64,000 nucleotides of DNA from JAMLJG01 sp035327585. Its GTDB lineage: Bacteria > Verrucomicrobiota > Kiritimatiellia > CAIVKH01. Below are positions 27,735 to 37,178 of this stretch, one piece after another. The stretch spans positions 124,001 through 188,000 of the forward strand of contig DAOLDD010000001.1 of assembly GCA_035327585.1 (NCBI GenBank), read 5' to 3'. The stretch's first letter is position 1. Every line of letters begins with the position of its first letter. A program made the position numbers and the translations under genes. A model generated the notes under the pieces. That model made no database searches. It saw only the letters and a list, made by a program, of their open reading frames with translations, and was not told where the DNA came from.

Positions 27735-28967
27735 TCAAGCACCCGCCCCAGCCAGGATTTCAACCAGTGCCCGAATGACACGCTCCACTTCGTCATCACG
27801 CAATGTCGGGAACATGGGGATCGATAGCTCCCGCGCAAAAAATGATTCCGCTGCGGGAAATTGACCGGGAACGAAACCGAACCGTTCGCGATAATAGGGT
27901 TGCAGACAAACCGGGATGTAGTGGACCTGTGCACCCACCCCGCGCGCGCGGAGTTCCTCCATGACCAATGTCCGGGATTTGCCCAGCGCGCGAAAATCGA
28001 TGAGCAGCGGAAACAGATGGAAGGCGTGGACGGCGGCATATGGTGCACACCCGCGAACCTGCACATCCGAGACCGGCAATTCCACATGCGGTATACCGGC
28101 GAGGGCCTCGCTGTAACGGCGGGCGATTGCACGGCGTCGCGCGATAAAGCGATCCAGTTTCCTTAATTGGCTGATCCCCAACGCCGCGTTCAGATCGGGC
28201 ATTCGGTAATTGAAACCGAGCGCCTGCATTTCGTAGTGCCACGGTCCAAGGTCCGAAATCGGGGATAACACGGCGCCATCCGAGTCCAACCCCTTGAATC
28301 GAGCGGCGTCTTTTGTGATCCCGTGCGTGCGAAACATCCGCATTTTCTCCGCAAGCAAAGGATCGTCCGTGGTGATCATCCCGCCCTCGCCGGTGGCGAT
28401 ATGCTTGACCGGGTGGAAGCTGAAGCAATTGAGACGTCCGATGGAGCCAATCGGCATGCCATTCCACGTCGCACCGAGCGCATGGCAGGCATCGCAAATC
28501 AACACCAAGCCGTGCCGGTCGCAAAGCGCCAGGATTCGCTCGTAGTCACAAGGCCAGCCGGCATAATCGACTGCAATCACAGCCTTCGTTTTCGCCGTGA
28601 TCTTCGACTCGATCTGACGGGGATCAATATGGCCGTCCGGGGTGGTGTCGGCGAATACCGGAGTGGCCCCGACAAACAGCGCACAGTTGACGGTGGCCGT
28701 GAAGGTAATCGGCGGCACAATAACCTCGTCGCCCGGACCGAAGCCCAATGCCGCCATACTCGCATGCAGCGCGGCGGTGCCCGAATTGACCGCGACAGCA
28801 TGCGCAGCGCCGACGCGCGCCGCGAACGCCCGCTCGAACGCATCGACGGACGGACCTTGGGTGAGGAAATCCGACTGGAGTGCGGCGCTCACCGCCTCCA
28901 CATCATCCACTTCAATGGTCTGGCGACCGTAGGGGATCATCGCACGCTGGCTGCCGGCGTCAGTCAT
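27735..28967 (-). CDS. pseC: PseC: UDP-4-amino-4,6-dideoxy-altrosamine aminotransferase
   Basis: 410 residues, DegT/DnrJ/EryC1/StrS class of PLP aminotransferases. The PLP lysine is K188 in FSFHPVKHIATGEGG, and DACHALGA carries the pyridine-nitrogen aspartate. It aminates the 4-keto sugar made by PseB. The start codon overlaps the pseB stop (ATGA). Length and motif order match PseC enzymes. Confidence 0.92.
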   Translation of the reverse strand: MTDAGSQRAMIPYGRQTIEVDDVEAVSAALQSDFLTQGPSVDAFERAFAARVGAAHAVAVNSGTAALHASMAALGFGPGDEVIVPPITFTATVNCALFVGATPVFADTTPDGHIDPRQIESKITAKTKAVIAVDYAGWPCDYERILALCDRHGLVLICDACHALGATWNGMPIGSIGRLNCFSFHPVKHIATGEGGMITTDDPLLAEKMRMFRTHGITKDAARFKGLDSDGAVLSPISDLGPWHYEMQALGFNYRMPDLNAALGISQLRKLDRFIARRRAIARRYSEALAGIPHVELPVSDVQVRGCAPYAAVHAFHLFPLLIDFRALGKSRTLVMEELRARGVGAQVHYIPVCLQPYYRERFGFVPGQFPAAESFFARELSIPMFPTLRDDEVERVIRALVEILAGAGA

Positions 28968-30007
28968 ACAGGCGTGAATGCGGCATCCACGTGAATTCGA
29001 ATCAATTCGCGCAATTGTTCCACTGTAAGGAAGTCCGGGTTGGTCCCCGAATTGTAGGCAAAACCCGCGGGGACTGCCCGCACGTTTCGCTTCTCCGCAT
29101 ACGCATCGCGATCCATCGCGCCACTTGATGAAAGGATCGCATAATATGGGCCGAGATCCACTGTATTGAAACTATCGCTGGCGGTGATCATTTCTTCGTG
29201 AATTTTTTCACCCGGGCGGATTCCGACGATCTCCTTGCGGCAGGAGGGGCCAATCGCCTCCGCCACATCGAGAATCCGATAGGACGGAATTTTCGGAACA
29301 AAAATTTCGCCGCCGAGCGCATGCTCGATGGCCCAGCGCACCATATCCACGCCCTCCTGCAGGGAAATATTGAAGCGGGTCATCGCGGGGTCGGTAATCG
29401 GCAGCAAGCCATCCCGGACCCTGGCCAGAAAAAAGGGAATGACGGAACCGCGCGAGCCCATCACGTTTCCGTAGCGCACGACGGAAAAGCGAAGCCGGTC
29501 CATGCCCGAGTAGTTGTTGGCGGCCACGAATAATTTATCGCTGCACAATTTGGTGGCGCCGTACAAATTGATCGGAGCCGCGGCTTTGTCCGTGGATAAC
29601 GCCACGACGCGCCGGACTCCGGCATCCATGCAGGCCTCAATGAGATTCTCCGCGCCGAGGATGTTGGTGTGGATGAACTCCATCGGATTGTATTCGGCGG
29701 CGGGCACCTGCTTGAGGGCCGCGGCATGCACCACGATGTCAATCCCCTGCAGGGCGCGACGCAACCGGTTCCGGTCGCGGACATCACCGATGAAATAGCG
29801 GATGCCGGGATGGCGCCGAAGCGGGAAAATCTGCTCCATCTCAAACTGCTTGAGTTCGTCACGACTGAAGATGACGAGGCGTTCCATCTCGGGGGCGCGC
29901 TCAAGCAGCGAGCGCACGAACGCCTTACCGAAGCTGCCGGTTCCACCCGTAACAAGCACGCGCGCGCGGCTCCAGTTCACTTCGGAAGTGAACGGGGTGG
30001 TGTTCAT
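28964..30007 (-). CDS. pseB: PseB: UDP-GlcNAc 4,6-dehydratase (5-inverting)
   Basis: 347 residues from the ATG at 30007, which overlaps the upstream stop (ATGA); an ATG at 30025 is less likely. NAD-binding TGGTGSFG is at 20-27, STDK at 138-141 and the YxxxK catalytic pair Y149/K153 in NLYGATK. This is the short, soluble PseB type, which makes UDP-2-acetamido-2,6-dideoxy-arabino-hexos-4-ulose as the first pathway step. Confidence 0.93.
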   Translation of the reverse strand: MNTTPFTSEVNWSRARVLVTGGTGSFGKAFVRSLLERAPEMERLVIFSRDELKQFEMEQIFPLRRHPGIRYFIGDVRDRNRLRRALQGIDIVVHAAALKQVPAAEYNPMEFIHTNILGAENLIEACMDAGVRRVVALSTDKAAAPINLYGATKLCSDKLFVAANNYSGMDRLRFSVVRYGNVMGSRGSVIPFFLARVRDGLLPITDPAMTRFNISLQEGVDMVRWAIEHALGGEIFVPKIPSYRILDVAEAIGPSCRKEIVGIRPGEKIHEEMITASDSFNTVDLGPYYAILSSSGAMDRDAYAEKRNVRAVPAGFAYNSGTNPDFLTVEQLRELIRIHVDAAFTPV

Positions 30008-31203
30008 AAGGTGATCTCGATCCATATTCCGTCTTCCTTGTCGGACGGTCGATAGGTAAGGCTTTGCCGGGACTGCCGGACAAGACCTCCAAATCGTCCC
30101 GAGCCATGATCAGATTCGCAGCGCATCCACACATCGCGGGCTTCCTCCCGCAGACCCCGGTATCCCAACGCGGCGGAACGATTGAGTTCGTGCGCAACGA
30201 GGGCGCGCCCGTCGCGACGAGCGCGCGCGGTCGCCAGCAGGTTGTCCCAAGCGGATTCGATGCGTTCCGCCGGCAGTGCCTCCACGTCGGCAGGAAGGCT
30301 AGAAGACCACTCCGCCAACAGCTTGGGATCTGACATTTGAAAGGCATAGGTGTTGTCGGCGCAGGTAAGGGGGCGAAAGAGCGCGCCGGCCATCTCTACG
30401 GCGAGCGGGATCCAGAAACAGGCCGGCCAGCCATAGTCCTGGAAAATCCAACAGGCGCCGGGCTGCGCCACATCGGCAGCAGACTGGAACAGCGCCCGGA
30501 GACTGAACCACGATTTGCATCCATCCACGAAGAATACGGAGGTAGGACCCATTGAGCGCACCAGGGCGACCCCGCCGGTTTGGACAACCGGGGTGTCCGG
30601 GAGCCAGCCGTCGGCGACCTGGAGAAATGGCGCGTAGCGTGTTCCGGTGTGAAGGGCATCAAACGCGGGTCGAAAATTTGTGGTACGGGCCGCCTCTTCA
30701 ATCAGCTCCGGGGAGAGGGCCGGCCCTGTGCAGGCTCGAAGACGGGCGCGAAGATCCTCTCCGCTGTAGTACTGGTGGAATCGATCCATCGTCCATAACC
30801 GGGCCGAGTTTTGGCGGCGCGGATTCATATACATGCCCAGCCCGAGTGCACGCGTCGTGCCCCCCAGGAAAGGGCCGACTTCGAGCACATTGTGCACGCC
30901 GTCCCATACGGTCGCCATGAGCGTAACTAGCAAACGTCGTTCGCGCAGGGTCGTTTCGGATGTAATACCTGCCAAATCCCTCTCCAACTCTGGATAAGCG
31001 CTCAGCGCCAATGGAGCGATTCGCTCGCCCAAGAGATCGGACGGCCATGGAGGGAGCGCGTCGTCGGAGAGCGCACCGATAGCGCGCGCCCGACTACCCG
31101 GCGCTCCAACGTCACCCCAGGCAAGCACGCGTGAGATATGAGCAGCATAGTGGGGATCCCGAGCCCAGCGGCCAGCAAGTCGTTTAAGCAAAGATTTCAA
31201 CAT
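30004..31203 (-). CDS. SAM methyltransferase-like protein
   Basis: 399 residues. A Rossmann-type motif NVLEVGPFLGGTTRALGLGM occurs near residue 107, VFFVDGCKSWFSLRALF near 223 and GACWIFQDYGWP after it; the order resembles Methyltransf_24-type enzymes seen elsewhere in this cluster (12592-13398), though the similarity is distant. The C-terminal ~80 residues (helical, basic) have no assignment. It immediately precedes pseB on the same transcript and overlaps the upstream methyltransferase by 7 bases. Confidence 0.6.
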   Translation of the reverse strand: MLKSLLKRLAGRWARDPHYAAHISRVLAWGDVGAPGSRARAIGALSDDALPPWPSDLLGERIAPLALSAYPELERDLAGITSETTLRERRLLVTLMATVWDGVHNVLEVGPFLGGTTRALGLGMYMNPRRQNSARLWTMDRFHQYYSGEDLRARLRACTGPALSPELIEEAARTTNFRPAFDALHTGTRYAPFLQVADGWLPDTPVVQTGGVALVRSMGPTSVFFVDGCKSWFSLRALFQSAADVAQPGACWIFQDYGWPACFWIPLAVEMAGALFRPLTCADNTYAFQMSDPKLLAEWSSSLPADVEALPAERIESAWDNLLATARARRDGRALVAHELNRSAALGYRGLREEARDVWMRCESDHGSGRFGGLVRQSRQSLTYRPSDKEDGIWIEITL

Positions 31204-32207
31204 GGTGCGGAACCCGGTTTGCGTATAAGCAGGTTAACTTGAGTAGTGGCAAGTTCGTCGTCAGACATCGCCGCATAATTCGGATGAAGGGCTTCCCGGA
31301 ATCCGCGAGGCGGCGTGTCTTGCACGGATTCACTGCGTATGATCTCAAAACCAGCCCTCTGGAGGGCTGCGGTCAACTCGCACGAGCGCAGGCGATTCAC
31401 ACAATGATCAGTCCACCGTTCGTCCTCTGAAAGAAAGGACCACGGATGAAAGCGTTCCGGATCCACGTAGTGCCGGTGGTCTATGAGATCGACCACGTGA
31501 TACGCCACGCCGCCCGGGCGCATGAGCCTGAATAAGCGCCGTGCCGCCGATTCGAAGTCGAGCAGGTGTTCAAGCACCGCGCGGGATGACATAAAATCAA
31601 ACGATTCATCCGGCAACTCGGCCACATTGATATCCCCACACACGTAGCGAATCGGTGCGCCTGCCACACCATCGGCCAGACGACCGTCTTGCAGCTCCGG
31701 CAGGGAAAAACAGGCCAGTCGATCCCTCCATTCGCGTTCCGATAATCCGCCCCAATTCCAGCGGGTCGGACGGACCGTGCAGTCCACCAGCAGATCGTAC
31801 AGTGCGAGGGCGACACGCGGCGCGGGAACCCGGGTGATATCTGTTGCTACGCCGGAGGAAAGGCCGTTGAGGAAAAAGACCGCGGACAATCCATAGGGAT
31901 GGTGTCCGCACCCGAGCTCGCAGAAAGTTCCCCCAGCCCACGGACGTGCGGCCGAAAGCACGGCGAAGGTCTCGCGCGCGACCTCCAGGATGCGGAGTGG
32001 ACCCCTCCTCCACTTGGGATTCGCGAATAATCGGGGGCGCAATTCCGCATCCAGGATGTCGGCCATTTCCCAAGGAAGCGAGGCCAACATACCGCGGTTG
32101 CGCAGAATATCATTCGTTACCTCGCGCTCCACCAACGCGCGAAGATGTGGCTCCCGGAGCAGGAGACGCACCATTTTCGATGCTCCGATTTTCAGGCTGG
32201 ATTTCAT
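31197..32207 (-). CDS. Class I SAM-dependent methyltransferase
   Basis: 336 residues. It has a motif I-like FCELGCGHHPYGL near residue 96, YVCGDINVAELPDESFDFMSSRAVLEHLLD near 190-220 and a MRPGGVAYHVVDLIDH strand. This is the Methyltransf_11 pattern with an N-terminal helical extension of about 80 residues. It lies between the sialidase-like lipoprotein (9-base gap) and the gene preceding pseB. Confidence 0.8.
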   Translation of the reverse strand: MKSSLKIGASKMVRLLLREPHLRALVEREVTNDILRNRGMLASLPWEMADILDAELRPRLFANPKWRRGPLRILEVARETFAVLSAARPWAGGTFCELGCGHHPYGLSAVFFLNGLSSGVATDITRVPAPRVALALYDLLVDCTVRPTRWNWGGLSEREWRDRLACFSLPELQDGRLADGVAGAPIRYVCGDINVAELPDESFDFMSSRAVLEHLLDFESAARRLFRLMRPGGVAYHVVDLIDHRHYVDPERFHPWSFLSEDERWTDHCVNRLRSCELTAALQRAGFEIIRSESVQDTPPRGFREALHPNYAAMSDDELATTQVNLLIRKPGSAPC

Positions 32208-32216
32208 CGGTAGACC

Positions 32217-33491
32217 CTAGCGCACCGTCAGAATCTCGCTGAAGATGGCGTTGACTTTTATTCTGGTGCCCGACTCGTCTTTCCACGGGTAGTCCTGGGC
32301 ATCATAAATCACAAGCAAACGACCCGGTTCGACCTCCTCCACGTCCCCATATCCCGTGGTGAAATAGCCGTCGGGCGGAAGGCTGACCCGGTTCTTCCAA
32401 CTACGTCCGCCGTCCCTGCTGAAAACGATGTGGGTTCCCGGGCGGCCATATACCAACGCAAGCGTGCCGTCCCGCATCTGGCAGAATTGCGGATTCACGC
32501 CGCGTAATTCCATCTGTTGGAGCGTCCACGTGCGACCGTCATCCCGGCTGCGGGCCTCCACAAGCGGGACATTGTATTTTCCAACGCGCGCCACCACCAG
32601 CAGTTCGCCGTCTGGAAGGCGCACCAAGTCCGCTTCGTTGGGGCCTTCATCACTTGACCACGCGGTCTGGGCAGGGGTTGCGATGGTGGATCGATAGTGA
32701 AACGTGCGCCCTTGATCACGCGATTCGAACATCAACAGCGTGAACGGGCGTGGGCCGACCTCTTCGTGACGGACGCGGGCAAAGGCAATGGCGAGAAGTG
32801 TTCCATCATCCAACTCGACCGAGGACGGCAGCCACCAGATGCCGCCACAATGGAAGGGGGTGAAACTGGTGATGCGATAGGGGCCGAACCATATCCTGCC
32901 ATCCTTGCTCCACACGCCGGAACCGTAACGTTCCTGTGCACCGCCGGTGGTTTCTTGTGTCATGCCGAATGAAATACCATCCCGGAAATCCGTGCGGACG
33001 AATCCAAATCCCCAGTGCGTGACGATGGGTTCGTCCTTCTTGATCGAAAGTGAAAATGGAGGGAGACCGTCACCCCAAAGCATCGGATTGCCATGCTTCC
33101 AAGTCCGGCCACGGTCATCGGTGTACATGGGCCAATCAGCCGGCGCAATGCCCTTGGCCTCGCCCCCCTTATCGCCAATAATCTGGTAGTACACCACGAA
33201 CGTGTCCGGATTCATGCGGAAAAACCACGGATGCGTGGTTTTCCCCCATGTGCGGCTTGCTGCATTCACACCCTGGGAGGGTGACCACACAACCATCTGG
33301 CGCTCCCCGCGCGAGATGCGTATGCCCGACGCCTTTGAACGCTCCGTCACCGCCATGGAGGAGATGGTCGCGGTCGGCGACTCTACAGCATCCGAAGCAA
33401 GTGGCAATTCTGGCGGGTGATGCGCGCATCCCGGGCCACCCACAATTATCGATGCCACCAGCAACACAGCGAATGAAAGGACTCGTGTCAT
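32217..33491 (-). CDS. Sialidase-like (Asp-box) outer-membrane or periplasmic lipoprotein
   Basis: 424 residues from the ATG at 33491, overlapping the wzt stop (ATGA). A lipoprotein signal ends VGGPGC with the modified Cys at residue 22. The body is a six-bladed sialidase-type propeller, shown by four Asp-box repeats: TDDRGRTW, SRDQGRTF, SRDDGRTW and SRDGGRSW. Whether the full catalytic set (Arg triad, Tyr/Glu, Asp) is present cannot be settled by eye. Its place among nonulosonic acid and export genes suggests trimming, recycling or recognition of the cell's own pseudaminic-acid-containing glycan. Confidence 0.75.
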   Translation of the reverse strand: MTRVLSFAVLLVASIIVGGPGCAHHPPELPLASDAVESPTATISSMAVTERSKASGIRISRGERQMVVWSPSQGVNAASRTWGKTTHPWFFRMNPDTFVVYYQIIGDKGGEAKGIAPADWPMYTDDRGRTWKHGNPMLWGDGLPPFSLSIKKDEPIVTHWGFGFVRTDFRDGISFGMTQETTGGAQERYGSGVWSKDGRIWFGPYRITSFTPFHCGGIWWLPSSVELDDGTLLAIAFARVRHEEVGPRPFTLLMFESRDQGRTFHYRSTIATPAQTAWSSDEGPNEADLVRLPDGELLVVARVGKYNVPLVEARSRDDGRTWTLQQMELRGVNPQFCQMRDGTLALVYGRPGTHIVFSRDGGRSWKNRVSLPPDGYFTTGYGDVEEVEPGRLLVIYDAQDYPWKDESGTRIKVNAIFSEILTVR

Positions 33492-34867
33492 GGGCCCACG
33501 GCGTTCCTGTCCATCAGTGCGGGCCCCACAACGACGGACCACTCATAGGGCACCCAGATGAGCGATTCCGTTGTCCGCGATTCGCGCGGGGGATAATGAG
33601 GAGGAGGCACGGGTATGGCTGGCGCCGACGCATACGAATCGGTGACCATGATGGCACCGGTTCGATCTCGCACACCGGTCGTGATCTGGTAGCTGAGAAC
33701 GGGCGAAAGTGGCAGGTCCGGGAAAGTAACGCGAATCACGTTTCTACCTTTTCGGAAAGACCAAATCTTACCGTCTTCAAACATCGCGGCGGATACGACG
33801 GAATAATCACGGCCCACCGCGTTGATTTCCACCCAGACGCGCGCCTCCGCGACGTCAGCGACCGCCTCCAATTCGATCTCCACGCCCACCGGGTGCCCCA
33901 GAATTGGCGCGGGCACGCGATCCCCATCGCGCGACAGCCAGTGGGCGCCCATGATCATGGCATCAAACGAGGAGGCCCGGCTGGATGCGACGATCTGCGA
34001 ACGCACGGTTTTTTCGAGCATGAATCGCTTGTACTCTTCCGCCACGGTGGCCGTCGGCCCGTCGCGGACGATCCGTCCCCCATCCAGCCAAACAGCGCGC
34101 GCACACATCATTTGTACAATCAGCATGTTGTGGGAAACCAATACAATGGTTTTCCCCGAGCTGATCAATTTCTGGGAAAACTTCGCACACTTTAATTGGA
34201 ACGCCGCATCACCCACCGCGAGCACCTCGTCGATCAACAAGATGTCCGGATCGAGATGGATCGCGACGCTGAAGGCGAGGCGGACGAGCATCCCGGAGCT
34301 GTAGTTCTTGATCGGCGCATCGATGAAGGCCCCGATATCCGCGAACTCAACGATCTGGTCGAAAATACGGTCCACCTCCTTCTCGCGAAGGCCCAGGACC
34401 GCGGCATTGATGTAGACGTTCTCCCGTCCGGAAAGGGCCGGATGAAAGCCGGCGCCGAGCGCAATGAGCGCCTGCAAGCGACCGCGGTATGCGGCGACGC
34501 CCGACGTGGGTCCATAGATGCCGCTTAGGATGGAAAACAAGGTGCTCTTTCCGGCGCCATTCGCGCCGAGCAACCCAAGGCTTTCACCCTGCTTTAATTC
34601 AAGCGATACGTCGCGAAGCGCCCAGAACTCGGTTGGACGGAGCGGAAGCGATTCGACGGCATCGGAAGGCTGTTCGGGCAAGGACGACGGTGGAGTCACC
34701 GATTGACGTCCCGCATCCGCAACCCGGGCGTTGAAACCGTTGGAGCGGAATTGACGAGGGATCAGCGCTGCCTGTGTGATATCAACCAACCCATACCACA
34801 TGGCATGCTTCAGCGATCGCGCGAATTTCTTCGACACCCGATCGAATTTGACCACCCAGTCATCCAT
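33488..34867 (-). CDS. wzt: Wzt: O-antigen ABC transporter ATP-binding subunit with C-terminal domain
   Basis: 459 residues from the ATG at 34867. Walker A GANGAGKST is at 101-109, the ABC signature is YSSGMLVRLAF and Walker B is DILLIDEVLAVGD, the typical Wzt/TagH pattern. About 150 residues beyond the ABC domain form a Wzt_C-like beta-rich region, which in characterised exporters binds the modified non-reducing end of the glycan. The start follows the wzm stop by two bases. Confidence 0.9.
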   Translation of the reverse strand: MDDWVVKFDRVSKKFARSLKHAMWYGLVDITQAALIPRQFRSNGFNARVADAGRQSVTPPSSLPEQPSDAVESLPLRPTEFWALRDVSLELKQGESLGLLGANGAGKSTLFSILSGIYGPTSGVAAYRGRLQALIALGAGFHPALSGRENVYINAAVLGLREKEVDRIFDQIVEFADIGAFIDAPIKNYSSGMLVRLAFSVAIHLDPDILLIDEVLAVGDAAFQLKCAKFSQKLISSGKTIVLVSHNMLIVQMMCARAVWLDGGRIVRDGPTATVAEEYKRFMLEKTVRSQIVASSRASSFDAMIMGAHWLSRDGDRVPAPILGHPVGVEIELEAVADVAEARVWVEINAVGRDYSVVSAAMFEDGKIWSFRKGRNVIRVTFPDLPLSPVLSYQITTGVRDRTGAIMVTDSYASAPAIPVPPPHYPPRESRTTESLIWVPYEWSVVVGPALMDRNAVGP

Positions 34868-34869
34868 GC

Positions 34870-35739
34870 TCACATACGCTCCGCCAGCATCGGTTCCGTC
34901 ACGTGGAAGAATCGCCATCCAATCAGCAACGCGAGAAACGAGAGCGTGACGGAAATCGTCAGGCCGGTTGTGCAGACCAGCCGGCCGGTTTCAACCAATC
35001 CATGGAGGGCATACAGGTAGTGAGAAACGGGATTGCACTTGTGCAGCCAATACAGCGCATCCGTCAGCCCCCCACCACCCATAGCGGGGGTCGGATATAC
35101 GGCAGGGGCGAGGAATAATCCGAATTGGAAGGCGAATTCCAGCAGGCGCGCTATGTCATGCATCATGGTGTTGAGCGGGGCAAGCATCAAGCCGAGACCA
35201 ATGCCCAGCGCGGTTAGCGGAATCAGCAGCACGAAAAACCCGATGGCCTCCACATGGGGCGTATAGCGCAGAAGGACGAATGTCAGCATAACCACCAGAA
35301 GCCGGATGCACAAATTGATCACCGCATTCCCAACCGCGCTCAGTACGATCACCTCGCGGGGAAAATAGATCTTTGACACGAGCGGCCCCGCGCCCGATAT
35401 GCTGTTGGTCGCCATCGTTGTCACCTGCGTGAAATAGCCCCAGATGGTCGCGCCCAGGAGAGCGAAAATGGCATAGGGCATGCCGTCCGCAGGCAGGTTG
35501 ATATTCACAATTTTCGCTTCCTGCAACAGGCTAAAGACGACCGTGGTCGCGATAGGCGGCAGGATGATCCACAGATAACCGAGAAACGACTGGCGGAATT
35601 GGCCCGCGACATTGCGCACGACGAGGCGATAAATCAGCTCCCGATAGTCCCACAATTCGCGGACCATGGTACGCCACGCGCCCAATCGGATCCGATCCCT
35701 CCCGGAACTGTCATAGACGGTTATGGTCAAATCACGCAT
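34870..35739 (-). CDS. wzm: Wzm: O-antigen ABC transporter permease
   Basis: 289 residues, ABC-2 type permease with six transmembrane helices and the cytoplasmic RNVAGQFRQSFLGYLWIILPP segment ahead of the first helix. It partners with Wzt to move a completed polyprenyl-linked polysaccharide across the inner membrane. It lies ten bases downstream of the O-antigen ligase gene. Confidence 0.9.
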   Translation of the reverse strand: MRDLTITVYDSSGRDRIRLGAWRTMVRELWDYRELIYRLVVRNVAGQFRQSFLGYLWIILPPIATTVVFSLLQEAKIVNINLPADGMPYAIFALLGATIWGYFTQVTTMATNSISGAGPLVSKIYFPREVIVLSAVGNAVINLCIRLLVVMLTFVLLRYTPHVEAIGFFVLLIPLTALGIGLGLMLAPLNTMMHDIARLLEFAFQFGLFLAPAVYPTPAMGGGGLTDALYWLHKCNPVSHYLYALHGLVETGRLVCTTGLTISVTLSFLALLIGWRFFHVTEPMLAERM

Positions 35740-35749
35740 CTTCAGTTTC

Positions 35750-37036
35750 TCACGCCATGCGGACCGAGGAAAGCAATTGGGGCTGGGTGCGGGCTATTTC
35801 GCGCGTATGGAGCAGCAACGACGAAGCGCTGGCCACGAGCACCAGATAGATCGGGTTCCAGGGTATGGGCGAAAAAAAACCGCCGACCATGAATACGATG
35901 GCTTGCATCTTAAAGGTCCATCCCAGATCGGAGACTTCCGGCCACCACGGTCTGGTCTCATTCTCCACCCGGCGTCCGCTTCGGAAAAGGATCGTCATGA
36001 ATGCGATGTACAAGCCGATACCGATAAAACCCATCTGCTTACCCGCATAGAGGATTTCGTTGTGCACCTGCCCCGCAGCGAATGGATAGCGTTCAGCCAC
36101 AAGCGCATGATTGGATTGGATACCCACGCCGAAGAGGGGAAAATCAAGGATCAGCTGCCAAGTATGGCGATTCTTCATTTTCCGTTCCCATGCACTTTGC
36201 TGGTCCTGATTCATGGAGGCCACGTCGGCATCCTCATCAACTCCACCCAGAAAGCTCTTGATGGAGGCCGGGATGGTTTTGAACCGTTCGATGTTGGATG
36301 CACCAACCGTTGACATCAGCATAAAGATTGCAACCCCGCCAATAATCAGCGCCCGCTTATATTTTGCGCCGTACTTCGGCAACAGGAACACACCAACGGC
36401 AGCCAGCGCCAGCACGCCAGTGCGGCTTCCCGTTTGCATCACGATGAACACAGCCGCCAAGGCAGCGCCCAAGTTGCCCCATCGCACGTATTTGTTGTGT
36501 GCTTTTTGAAAAAAATACAGATAAAGCGGGATCATCACAGTCATCAAGTAGGCAAAGCCATTGGGATTTTCGATCAAGGACACCGCCGGCCCCATGATGC
36601 GATCGCCGGAATACGTGGCGCCTGCCGTGGCCAACCGAATCCCGCCTTTTAACCACCAGGTGGTGGCCAACAATAACGTGGCCTGAACCGCCCAGACCCT
36701 TTGCACATTCCACGCCATCGCATCCACAAGAATCAGGACGAAGCAATTCTTGTAGATGAGATCAATGTCCGAATTCCAGTGGGTCGCCGTCTGGAACACC
36801 CCCGTATGAAGGGAGATAAAACTGAACAGCATCAGCAAAAGCGCGGTAATCGTTGCTGGCCCGAAACGGATCAAAGGTTTGCCGGCTTGTGACGCTGAAA
36901 CGAAATGCAATACCGCGGCGGTGATGATCGTCAGGTTTCCCAAACGCATGGGATGCAGGAACAAAAAACGGTTTTGCGGTTGGACGCATAGCACGACGAT
37001 GTAGAACAGCAGGAAGCGAAATGCCCAGGTCGCCAT
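35750..37036 (-). CDS. O-antigen ligase/polymerase family membrane protein (WaaL/Wzy-like)
   Basis: 428 residues, about ten transmembrane helices. The Wzy_C region is recognisable: TGSRTGVLALAAVG, then a large periplasmic loop with HTWQLILDFPLFGVGIQSNH and VHNEILYAGKQMGFIG, the usual H-x-x-x-G-type ligase motif. It either ligates polysaccharide to a lipid A-core-like acceptor or polymerises repeat units. A stem-loop stands between a GAGGAG sequence and the ATG. Confidence 0.82.
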   Translation of the reverse strand: MATWAFRFLLFYIVVLCVQPQNRFLFLHPMRLGNLTIITAAVLHFVSASQAGKPLIRFGPATITALLLMLFSFISLHTGVFQTATHWNSDIDLIYKNCFVLILVDAMAWNVQRVWAVQATLLLATTWWLKGGIRLATAGATYSGDRIMGPAVSLIENPNGFAYLMTVMIPLYLYFFQKAHNKYVRWGNLGAALAAVFIVMQTGSRTGVLALAAVGVFLLPKYGAKYKRALIIGGVAIFMLMSTVGASNIERFKTIPASIKSFLGGVDEDADVASMNQDQQSAWERKMKNRHTWQLILDFPLFGVGIQSNHALVAERYPFAAGQVHNEILYAGKQMGFIGIGLYIAFMTILFRSGRRVENETRPWWPEVSDLGWTFKMQAIVFMVGGFFSPIPWNPIYLVLVASASSLLLHTREIARTQPQLLSSVRMA

Positions 37037-37044
37037 ATATCGTG

Positions 37045-37060
37045 GCGGGGGTTACCCCGC
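37045..37060 (-). promoter_or_regulatory. Stem-loop between GAGGAG and the O-antigen ligase start codon
   Basis: GCGGGG and CCCCGC form a perfect six-pair stem around a four-base loop, starting eight bases before the ATG at 37036. GAGGAG (37060-37065) is too far from the ATG (about 24 bases) unless the stem forms, which would bring it to normal spacing. It may adjust translation of the ligase gene. Confidence 0.4.
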
Positions 37061-37178
37061 TCCTCGCTGCGCGTGCACGTAACCGAAATGCTTCATCCGC
37101 AGACTTCGTCCCGGTCAGTTCCCGATGAACCAACCCGCCACGTGAAGATGTATAGTGGACCCCACGAGGCCCCCGCTT

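Noticed and set aside
22428..30007. Legionaminic instead of pseudaminic acid pathway
   Set aside because: The hydrolase has the PseG GTGHLRR loop and there is no NeuC-like epimerase or GlcN-1-P guanylyltransferase; not fully excluded without phylogeny.
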